NCBI GenBank assembly: GCA_965603115.1
Contig: CBFDBT010000073.1
Span: 1 to 11,375, forward strand
Direction of reading: 5' to 3'
DNA length: 11,375 nucleotides
From: CBFDBT01 sp965603115
GTDB lineage: Bacteria > Pseudomonadota > Alphaproteobacteria > Sphingomonadales > Kordiimonadaceae
Both the position numbers and the translations under genes were made by a program. Position 1 is the stretch's first letter, and every line of letters starts with the position of its first letter. Below the pieces are notes generated by a model. It was not told where the DNA came from. It saw only the letters and a list, made by a program, of their open reading frames with translations, and did not search any database. Shown here piece after piece: positions 5,253 through 11,375 of the stretch.

Positions 5253-7444
5253 GACGGCATGATCTCAGCGCGAGAGTGCACCCATTTTAACCGCAGAGCG
5301 TTGAGAGTAACGATAATCGACGACGATGACATGGCGAGAGCCGCAACCAACGGCGTCACAAAACCAAAAATCGCGAGCGGTACAGCAAAAATATTATATC
5401 CTATTGCTAATGCAAAATTTTCAAATACCAAACGCTTTGTTTTCTTGGCGACATCAATCACTTCTACCAATGGCGCTAATTTTTTCCCCTGAAAGATAAA
5501 GTCCGCTGCGGTTTGAGTGATATCTGTAGCCGAAGATGGTGAGATGGAGACATTGGCCGCGCGCAGGGCTGGTGCATCATTAAGCCCGTCTCCCACCATA
5601 AGAACCGTCTTGCCCTTAGACTTTAGATCTTTAATAAAGTTGATTTTTTCATCAGGTCGTTGATCAGCCAGCACACTATCAATGCCCAGTGATGTCGCGA
5701 TTTTACCGGCCACTTCCGCTCGGTCCCCTGAAAGCAGGTGAAGGTCATAGCCATCATTTTTAAGCGTAGTTATAATGTCCACAGCATCAGGCCTTAGTTC
5801 ATCAGCGAAGGTAAAGAGCACTTGGCGACCATCCCCCGTTTGTAGCCAGAGTTCAGGACTATCACTGGCTGCCTCACCCTCAACACCAACATAGGCGCGT
5901 CTGCCAAGCTTTACGGGCGATCCGTTCAGGAGCGCTTCTATACCAGAGCCTGGAACTTCCATAACTTTTTCCAGCACTGGTAACGCCAAACCAGCACCCG
6001 CAACTGCAACAGCCTGGCTTAAAGGATGGTTACTCGTTGCCCCCATGGCAGCAGCAACTTTAATATCATCCTCATTGAGCTGATCTCGGTTATTCAATCT
6101 CAGCTCCCCAAGGGTCAGTGTACCTGTTTTATCAAAAACAATCGTATCCACCGCAGCCAAACGCTCTAGGCCGTCAGCAGCTTTGACAAGTATACCCTTA
6201 AAGAGCAATCGGGCTGATGCTACAACTTGCACCACAGGAACAGCAAGGCCAAGCGCGCATGGGCATGTAATAATCAACACGGCTATTGCCCGCATCAAAG
6301 GTGTGTGCCATTCACCCAAGACAAAAAACCACCCTAAGAAAGTGGCGGCTGCCAAAAAATGAACCGCTGGCGCGTAAGCTTTTGCCAAACGGTCGGCAAG
6401 ACGCACATATTTTGACCGACCCTGCTCCGCTGCCTCAAGCAAGCGCACAATCTCAGCCAGTAGTGTATGCTCACCACGTGATGTAACTTGTACTGTAATG
6501 GCCGCGCCAAGATTTAAAGTGCCAGCAAAAACCTGATCCCCGATAGTGATTACCTTTGGCACGGTCTCGCCTGTAACAAGACTTGTATCAATTTCGCTTT
6601 CACCCGTAAGAACAATACCATCAACGGGCACACGCATACCCGTTGCTACCATGACCTGACTTCCGGGCAACACTGTGTCTGCCGCCATAACAGATGAGGA
6701 ACCATCCTCCTCTATTACTGTTGCGGGAACGGCTTTTAGAGCTAATAAATTTTGTGCGGCGGATGTCGCCCTCGCCCGCATCCGGTGGTCAAGATATCTA
6801 CCTATGAGCAAGAAAAATAACAGCATGACCCCAGCATCAAAATAAACATGCTCTCCGCCTGTTGCTGCTTCATATATACTGGCAAGTGTGGCTAGAAGCA
6901 CCGCTAACGATATTGGCACATCCATATTAACCGAACCCACTTTTAAGGCACCAAATGCTGAACGGAAAAACGGTCTCCCGCTATAGCTTATAGCAAGTAC
7001 GGCAATGAAAGCTGATATCCAATGGAACATCTCCCGCGTTTCAGCGTCCATGTCTGAGCCAGACCAAACCGAGACCGACAAGAGCATAATATTCATAGAA
7101 GCAAAACCGGCGACAGCCAGCGCCAATAAAAGGGAACGCTGCTCCCTTTCACGGTCATCATCAACTAATTCAGGGTCAAAAGGACTGGCTTCAAAGCCCA
7201 AACCTTCAAGACGCGATATCAAACCCGAAAGGGTCACGCTTTTGGTTTGAAACCTTAAGCAAACTCGTTTGGTTGACAGATTTGCACGCGCTCGCTCAAT
7301 GCCCGGCTGGCCTTTTAGGCCGCCCTCTATTTTACTCATACATCCAGCGCAGTGCATGGTTGGCACAATTAATTCAACTTCGGCGAGGTTATCACCAAGT
7401 TCACGAATATATTTTTTATCAATACTCAGATTGACTGCGCTCAT
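5249..7444 (-). CDS. ccoI: Copper-translocating P1B-type ATPase CcoI/FixI
   Basis: This 731-residue inner-membrane pump exports copper and supplies the CuB site of the cbb3 oxidase. An N-terminal heavy-metal-binding domain carries MHCAGC (C32, C35). The membrane part contains the actuator motif TGET at 291-294 and the metal-binding CPC at 394-396. The catalytic part has the phosphorylated aspartate D438 in DKTGT, the HP pair at 473-474, PGSGI near 498 and GDGLND at 618-623. The last helix pair carries AMSSSS near 704-709, as in copper ATPases. There is no extra cysteine-rich segment before the single HMA domain. The start overlaps the ccoH stop (ATGA) and the stop overlaps the ccoS start (ATGA). 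Placement between ccoH and ccoS identifies it as CcoI rather than a CopA exporter. Confidence 0.96.
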   Translation of the reverse strand: MSAVNLSIDKKYIRELGDNLAEVELIVPTMHCAGCMSKIEGGLKGQPGIERARANLSTKRVCLRFQTKSVTLSGLISRLEGLGFEASPFDPELVDDDREREQRSLLLALAVAGFASMNIMLLSVSVWSGSDMDAETREMFHWISAFIAVLAISYSGRPFFRSAFGALKVGSVNMDVPISLAVLLATLASIYEAATGGEHVYFDAGVMLLFFLLIGRYLDHRMRARATSAAQNLLALKAVPATVIEEDGSSSVMAADTVLPGSQVMVATGMRVPVDGIVLTGESEIDTSLVTGETVPKVITIGDQVFAGTLNLGAAITVQVTSRGEHTLLAEIVRLLEAAEQGRSKYVRLADRLAKAYAPAVHFLAAATFLGWFFVLGEWHTPLMRAIAVLIITCPCALGLAVPVVQVVASARLLFKGILVKAADGLERLAAVDTIVFDKTGTLTLGELRLNNRDQLNEDDIKVAAAMGATSNHPLSQAVAVAGAGLALPVLEKVMEVPGSGIEALLNGSPVKLGRRAYVGVEGEAASDSPELWLQTGDGRQVLFTFADELRPDAVDIITTLKNDGYDLHLLSGDRAEVAGKIATSLGIDSVLADQRPDEKINFIKDLKSKGKTVLMVGDGLNDAPALRAANVSISPSSATDITQTAADFIFQGKKLAPLVEVIDVAKKTKRLVFENFALAIGYNIFAVPLAIFGFVTPLVAALAMSSSSIIVTLNALRLKWVHSRAEIMPS

Positions 7445-7956
7445 TTGCCTTGCACCATAAATTCACTATTTTTGCGAAATAATACGGCATCCTCTTTTGT
7501 AATCACCAAAGAGCGCTTCCATCTACCTTCATCAAGGAGTTTAATAACCCCAACAAAGGTGCCGGGCTTGGTCTCTACAAGTTTTATCATTTGGTCCGCA
7601 GCATCTGTTGCTGGACGGCGAATTAATAATGTCGCTGTAAGACCTGTCTCAGCTTCAGCACCAGCAAGAGTAAGCGTAATATAATGCGCCGCATTTATAC
7701 CGCTACCATTTTTGACTAGCGTGAGATTTTCTTGCCAGCCCAAGGTCTCTTGTTGCTTTGCCGCTTCTAATGTTTGATTATACTCACGCCCCTTACGGTA
7801 TGCGTCATCTGTTTCCAGACCAGAAAATGTATCAATTGCAAAATAAGCCATGGTCATATTTGCGGTGATAATCACACCAAAAAACCCAACAATGAAAATC
7901 AAAAAGTGCCAACCTGTGAATTGAGATTTATTTTGTTTTTTATTGTTAGAATTCAT
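7441..7956 (-). CDS. ccoH: cbb3 oxidase assembly protein CcoH/FixH
   Basis: CcoH is a membrane-anchored protein required for stable cbb3 oxidase assembly; it contacts CcoN and the assembling complex. The 171 residues start with a short basic leader, then FTGWHFLIFIVGFFGVI with one helix at about 16-38 running into ANMTMAYFA. The family signature GLETDDAYRKGREYN lies at 46-60. The rest is a periplasmic beta-rich domain (FixH-like). Its ATG overlaps the ccoG TGA, and its TGA overlaps the ccoI ATG, both as ATGA. No fault is seen in the reading frame. Confidence 0.95.
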   Translation of the reverse strand: MNSNNKKQNKSQFTGWHFLIFIVGFFGVIITANMTMAYFAIDTFSGLETDDAYRKGREYNQTLEAAKQQETLGWQENLTLVKNGSGINAAHYITLTLAGAEAETGLTATLLIRRPATDAADQMIKLVETKPGTFVGVIKLLDEGRWKRSLVITKEDAVLFRKNSEFMVQGK

Positions 7957-9275
7957 TTTCGTGGCCCATTAAAACTCGTATCTTCATCTAAAAGTTTTGT
8001 ACCGTCTTTTTCATGAATGATAAAGCTGAAACTATGGCTATTTCGCCCTGTAGACTTTGGTACAACAACAAATATTTTTAAACTTTTCAGCATATCTGGT
8101 TGTAAAATCGTGGTTAAAGTTTGAGATTCCTTGCTAAAAGCCGTGCGCATCATTGCACCGTCCAGACCTTCAAGCGAAATAGTCACAGGGCGGTTCTCAT
8201 GAACCTTGTTCATTAAATTCACCGTATAACCATTGCGAACACGCCCGTCAGATAGCATCACATAAAGCGGGTTGCGGTCTTTCAATATATTGATGTCAAT
8301 GTCAGCGCGTGTGACAAGAGTGCCCATCATAATAGCACTCACTAGACCGATAAGGACTAAATAGATGATAGTTCTAGCTCGAAAAATTTCAGTCTTCTGT
8401 AGCTTAATGCCGCCTGCAGCTTCTTGATGGTGGCTCATATAACTAATCAGGTTTGGCGGTCGATCTACTTTTTTCATGATACCGTTACAGGCGTCAATAC
8501 AAAGCGCACATTGGATACACTCAAGTTGGAAGCCATCACGAATGTCAATGCCCATAGGACAAACAGCAACGCATTGGCGGCAGGAGATACAGTCCCCGCG
8601 CCCATCCCATGTTTCTGACTTTTTGTGTTTACCCCGTGGCTCGCCTCTATCTTTATTATAGCTGACAAGCAGGGTATGGTCATCAATAAGAGCACCTTGA
8701 ATACGGGGCCAAGGGCACATGTAAGTGCATACTTGCTCGCGCGCTATACCACCGAGTAAATATGTGGTGCCCGCAAGGACAAGGATAAAAAGATAAGAGG
8801 TCATGGGCGCGGCACCCGTTATCAGTTGCGGTGCTAAGGTTGGAGCATCGGCAAAATAGAAAACAAAAGCACCACCAGTCAATACAGAGACAATAACCCA
8901 TAGAATATGCTTGGTCACACGCTTGGTAATTTTGCCAAAACTCCATTTGGCTTTATCCAGTTTCATGCGCTGATTGCGGTCCCCTTCAATCCAACGTTCT
9001 ATATGTACAAAAAGGTCTGTCCATACGGTTTGCGGACAAGCATAACCACACCAGATACGCCCTGCTACACTTGTCATTAGAAAAAGAATAAAGGCAGAAA
9101 GGATCAGCAGGCCCGTTGCATAATAAACCTCTTGGGCCCAAATTTCGATATCAAAAATATAACCTCTGCGTGTTGGAAAATCAAAGAGAACAGCTTGTGA
9201 AGGAACATCATGACCGCGATCCCAACGCATCCACGGCAGGAGATAATAGATGCTGAGCGAAATACTCATTACCAC
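7953..9275 (-). CDS. ccoG: cbb3 oxidase accessory protein CcoG/FixG (cupric reductase), readable part after an in-frame stop
   Basis: CcoG is a membrane iron-sulfur protein that reduces Cu(II) to Cu(I) for oxidase assembly. This entry covers the open part, 440 residues from a GTG at 9275; an ATG at 9269 is the alternative. Numbered from the original ATG at 9455, it has membrane helices, WCGYAC near 136-140, CTYMC at 243-247, and two ferredoxin-type 4Fe-4S motifs with cysteines at 289, 292, 295, 299 and 313, 316, 319, 323. A periplasmic immunoglobulin-like domain ends it. The expected start is ATG 9455, but codon 40 of that frame is TAA. GTG 9275 follows Trp60 and has no convincing Shine-Dalgarno sequence, so expression at normal level is doubtful. 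The rest of the frame shows no damage. If no restart or suppression occurs, this is a pseudogene. Confidence 0.88.
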   Translation of the reverse strand: MVMSISLSIYYLLPWMRWDRGHDVPSQAVLFDFPTRRGYIFDIEIWAQEVYYATGLLILSAFILFLMTSVAGRIWCGYACPQTVWTDLFVHIERWIEGDRNQRMKLDKAKWSFGKITKRVTKHILWVIVSVLTGGAFVFYFADAPTLAPQLITGAAPMTSYLFILVLAGTTYLLGGIAREQVCTYMCPWPRIQGALIDDHTLLVSYNKDRGEPRGKHKKSETWDGRGDCISCRQCVAVCPMGIDIRDGFQLECIQCALCIDACNGIMKKVDRPPNLISYMSHHQEAAGGIKLQKTEIFRARTIIYLVLIGLVSAIMMGTLVTRADIDINILKDRNPLYVMLSDGRVRNGYTVNLMNKVHENRPVTISLEGLDGAMMRTAFSKESQTLTTILQPDMLKSLKIFVVVPKSTGRNSHSFSFIIHEKDGTKLLDEDTSFNGPRK

Positions 9276-9455
9276 CCATTTTATAATACGAAAGGTGCCA
9301 TAAACACTACTCGGGAATACTTTAACGCGTTTGGCTTAAAGTTCTTGACGCTTTTCTGGTGCGTTAACCGCTTTAGCTTCAGGGGTTCCTAAAACAGACC
9401 CACCGACGGAGGTCCCCGCCGGTGATCTTTTATAATCTTTATTATCAGCGTCCAT
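9276..9455 (-). pseudogene. ccoG: 5' part of ccoG, cut from the main frame by TAA at 9336-9338
   Basis: Translation from ATG 9455, which lies 9 bases after the ccoP stop and has GGAG about 12 bases upstream, gives MDADNKDYKRSP... and reads 39 codons to TAA. Immediately after the stop the same frame continues AKRVKVFPSSVYGTFRIIKW and joins the open part of ccoG at Trp60. From memory, CcoG homologues read LYAxRxKxYP at this point; here it is L-stop-AKRVKVFP. The stop therefore sits exactly where a tyrosine (TAT or TAC) is expected, one base change away. With it the protein would be 500 residues, the normal CcoG length. Confidence 0.85.
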
Positions 9456-9464
9456 GACGCAAGA

Positions 9465-10376
9465 TTACTCCTCGACGACAACCTGACTATCTTGTTCTCC
9501 ACCACCAAGGCCATGAACATAAAGAGCAAGCTGCTTGATAGTTGCCGCATCAAGACGCCCTACCCAATCCGGCATAACACCGCGACGAGCATGAGCAATA
9601 GTGGTGTAAATTTCCTGCTCGGAACCACCATAGAGCCAAATTGCATCACTCAAATTAGGCGCACCTACAGACCGGTCTCCAGCACCTGTTGACGTGTGAC
9701 ACACTGAACATTCTTCTTCAAAAATAACGGCGCCTCGTGCTGCGGCCTCGGCATCTGTACTAGCAGATGACAGAGAGAGTACATGCTGGGTCACGTCTTT
9801 AATCTGATCACTAGAAAGCATCTCATCATCAAGGTATTTTGGCATATCGGACAAGCGGGTGTCCTCATTGCTATCCCAGCGAATACCATTTTCAATTGTC
9901 ATATGAATATCATCTAATGTGCCACCCCATATCCAATCATCATCATTCAGATTAGGAAAACCAACAAAGCCTTGTGCACCTGAGCCATGGCACGGAGCGC
10001 AGTTATCACCAAAGGCTGAACGTCCACCACGAATAGCAAAGCTTAATAACTCTTCGTCTGCTTTAATATCGCTTAAAGACGCCGCCGTAATTTGATCCAT
10101 ATAGACAGATTTAGAAGCTTTAGCGGTCGCAATATCATTTGCAACAGAATCCCGCTGGGAATAGTTTAGATAGCCTTTGTAATAAACCATCTCGCCATCT
10201 TTAAAATATGGAACAGATGGCATCAAAACAGCATAAATCACGCCCCAAATGATACAAACATAAAAGGTCCACACCCACCAACGTGGCAACGGGTTGTTTA
10301 ATTCTTTAATGCCATCCCACTCATGACCTGTGGTCTCAATACCGGTTACTTCATCACGTTCTGGACTATCAACCAT
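9465..10376 (-). CDS. ccoP: cbb3-type cytochrome c oxidase diheme subunit CcoP
   Basis: CcoP is the diheme c-type cytochrome subunit that passes electrons to CcoO and the catalytic CcoN. It has 303 residues. The N-terminal cytoplasmic segment contains HEWDGIKELNNPLPRWW, the family signature, followed by one helix at about 33-53. Two periplasmic cytochrome c domains follow: CAPCH at 126-130 with likely axial Met178 (DMPKYL), and CSVCH at 223-227 with likely axial Met268 (VMPDW). I chose ATG 10376 because GAGGAGG lies six bases upstream; the frame is open to 10484, but that part is ccoQ in another frame. The start lies inside the 3' end of ccoQ (8-base overlap). It ends with TAA. Confidence 0.97.
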   Translation of the reverse strand: MVDSPERDEVTGIETTGHEWDGIKELNNPLPRWWVWTFYVCIIWGVIYAVLMPSVPYFKDGEMVYYKGYLNYSQRDSVANDIATAKASKSVYMDQITAASLSDIKADEELLSFAIRGGRSAFGDNCAPCHGSGAQGFVGFPNLNDDDWIWGGTLDDIHMTIENGIRWDSNEDTRLSDMPKYLDDEMLSSDQIKDVTQHVLSLSSASTDAEAAARGAVIFEEECSVCHTSTGAGDRSVGAPNLSDAIWLYGGSEQEIYTTIAHARRGVMPDWVGRLDAATIKQLALYVHGLGGGEQDSQVVVEE

Positions 10377-10548
10377 GATGCGCCTCCTCATCAAATGTAT
10401 CATCACTTTCGAGCGGCAGATTTGCTGCACGATCAAATTTTTCACGATTACCCGGCCAAAAAGCATAAACAACAGCCGTGGCAAACATAAGAGCTAGAAT
10501 GACCAGCCCCCAAGTTTCGGCAAAATAGATTAGATCCTGATAATTCAT
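10369..10548 (-). CDS. ccoQ: cbb3-type oxidase small subunit CcoQ
   Basis: This 59-residue protein begins MNYQDLIYFAETWGLVI, has a single helix at about 13-32 ending in AFWPGNREKFDRAA, and a short acidic tail (ESDDTFDEEAHHG). This is the classic CcoQ/FixQ pattern; CcoQ stabilises CcoP in the complex. It is preceded by GGAGGG four bases before the ATG. It starts 9 bases after the ccoO stop, and its last 8 bases overlap the ccoP start region. Its small size makes it easy to miss. Confidence 0.95.
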   Translation of the reverse strand: MNYQDLIYFAETWGLVILALMFATAVVYAFWPGNREKFDRAANLPLESDDTFDEEAHHG

Positions 10549-10557
10549 AAGACCCTC

Positions 10558-11289
10558 CTATCTGTTGTTCGCTTCGGCATCATAGACTGAAAAGTCCACT
10601 AGAGTGCCGAGCATTTGTAAATAGGCTACCAAAGCATCAAGTTCGGTTATATCTTTGGCATTGCCGTCAAAATCACGAATATTCACCTTTTCACCGTAGC
10701 GTTCCACAAGGCCGTCATAGCCATCGCTATCAGGATCTACCTGTGCGCTTAAGTCAGCCATTGCGTTAGCTATCATCTCGTCTGTGTAGGGCACGCCCGC
10801 TATAGCATTTGCATTCAAATATGCGCCTATATGTTTAATATCCAAGCTATTTTCAGCAAGGAAAGGGTAGCCCGGCATCACGGACTCAGGAACGACCGAA
10901 ACTGGAGATGTCATGTGGAGACGGTGCCATTCATCACTATATTTGCCGCCAACGCGTGCCAAGTCTGGCCCGGTTCGCTTTGATCCCCACTGGAAAGGGT
11001 GATCATACATACTCTCGGCTGCCAGTGAATAATGGCCATAGCGTTCAACCTCAGCCCGAAGTGGGCGGATCATCTGGCTATGACAATTATAACAGCCTTC
11101 GCGGATGTATATTTCACGCCCCATCAACTCAAGCGGCGTATAAGGCCGCATACCGTCAACCTCTTCAATAGTGCTCTTGATAAAAAAGAGCGGCACAATC
11201 TCGACAAGACCACCGATAGATACAGCAATCAAAATAAAGACTGTCATGATAATAGAATTTTTTTCAATAATTGAATGTTTAAAACCCAT
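10558..11289 (-). CDS. ccoO: cbb3-type cytochrome c oxidase monoheme subunit CcoO
   Basis: CcoO is the monoheme cytochrome c subunit that relays electrons from CcoP to CcoN. The 243 residues include one helix at about 12-37, then REIYIREGCYNCHSQMIRP with heme-binding CYNCH at 66-70. TGPDLARVGGKYSDEWH and the likely axial Met138 in MPGYPFL follow. The ATG at 11289 has GGGAGGA seven bases upstream and lies 12 bases after the ccoN stop. The TAG stop overlaps the ribosome binding site of ccoQ. Length and all signature motifs are normal for the family. Confidence 0.97.
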   Translation of the reverse strand: MGFKHSIIEKNSIIMTVFILIAVSIGGLVEIVPLFFIKSTIEEVDGMRPYTPLELMGREIYIREGCYNCHSQMIRPLRAEVERYGHYSLAAESMYDHPFQWGSKRTGPDLARVGGKYSDEWHRLHMTSPVSVVPESVMPGYPFLAENSLDIKHIGAYLNANAIAGVPYTDEMIANAMADLSAQVDPDSDGYDGLVERYGEKVNIRDFDGNAKDITELDALVAYLQMLGTLVDFSVYDAEANNR

Positions 11290-11301
11290 GATCCGTCCTC
11301 C

Positions 11302-11375
11302 CTACGCTGTTGCTTCGGCGTCAGCAGCGAGAGGTTCACCCTCGCGAAGATCGCCTTTAATAGTTTTGTAAATAT
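11302..11375 (-). CDS. ccoN: cbb3-type cytochrome c oxidase catalytic subunit CcoN, 3' end only
   Basis: Only the last 23 codons and a TAG stop are inside the window; the gene continues past the right edge. The visible residues (IYKTIKGDLREGEP, then LAADAEATA) fit the cytoplasmic tail that follows the last helix of CcoN. The call rests mainly on position: it ends 12 bases upstream of ccoO, in the expected first place of ccoNOQP. No catalytic residues can be seen. The operon promoter and any FNR/FixK site would be beyond the edge. Confidence 0.85.
   Translation of the reverse strand, partial: IYKTIKGDLREGEPLAADAEATA

Noticed and set aside
8683..8946. 87-codon open frame on the minus strand inside ccoG, rich in Cys and Tyr.
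   Set aside because: It is a shifted frame of the conserved ccoG sequence, with no ribosome binding site and composition typical of a shadow frame.
9336..9338. Genome-wide reassignment of TAA as a sense codon to explain the ccoG stop.
   Set aside because: ftsY, the DUF2189 gene, the dipeptidase gene and ccoP all end with TAA at the normal family length, so TAA works as a stop in this organism.
10377..10484. 36-residue N-terminal extension of ccoP.
   Set aside because: This stretch is the ccoQ coding region read in another frame; ATG 10376 has a strong GAGGAGG site and begins the family-type N-terminus.

Overview
The window comes from an alphaproteobacterium. The gene order mtaB-ftsY, a complete cbb3-type oxidase set in the order ccoNOQP-ccoGHIS (fixNOQP-fixGHIS), and short palindromic repeats of a GTCA...TCCAT design all fit that class. 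Base composition is moderate and slightly AT-leaning. I cannot name a genus from the sequence alone.

Layout. Bases 1-1531 (+ strand) hold the 3' end of mtaB (tRNA methylthiotransferase) and the complete ftsY (SRP receptor), packed as an operon. Bases 1601-2395 (- strand) hold a membrane-anchored protein of unknown function that converges on ftsY; its start region (ribosome binding site, ATG and membrane helix) is tandemly duplicated. Bases 2508-3076 are non-coding and carry four short palindromic repeat elements. Bases 3077-3862 (+ strand) encode a DUF2189 multi-pass membrane protein, which converges with the next operon at a 3-base gap. From 3866 to the right edge, everything is on the - strand and reads as one tight operon: ccoN (3' end only), ccoO, ccoQ, ccoP, ccoG, ccoH, ccoI, ccoS, then an M19 membrane dipeptidase.

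How the genes work together. CcoN, CcoO, CcoQ and CcoP form the high-affinity terminal oxidase used at low oxygen. CcoG (cupric reductase), CcoH, CcoI (copper P-type ATPase) and CcoS assemble it and deliver its copper. Genes overlap by ATGA at ccoG/H, ccoH/I and ccoI/S, and ccoQ overlaps ccoP by 8 bases, so translation is likely coupled. The dipeptidase starts 10 bases after the ccoS stop and probably rides on the same transcript. The operon promoter lies outside the window.

Most notable observations: (1) ccoG has an in-frame TAA at codon 40, where relatives have a tyrosine, with an otherwise intact 500-codon frame; (2) the 78-bp duplication of a translation start plus membrane helix in the unknown gene; (3) two inverted pairs of palindromic repeats that share one architecture; (4) a dipeptidase attached to the oxidase operon; (5) a 21-bp in-frame duplication in the TRAM region of mtaB. 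I see no wholly new multi-gene system here.
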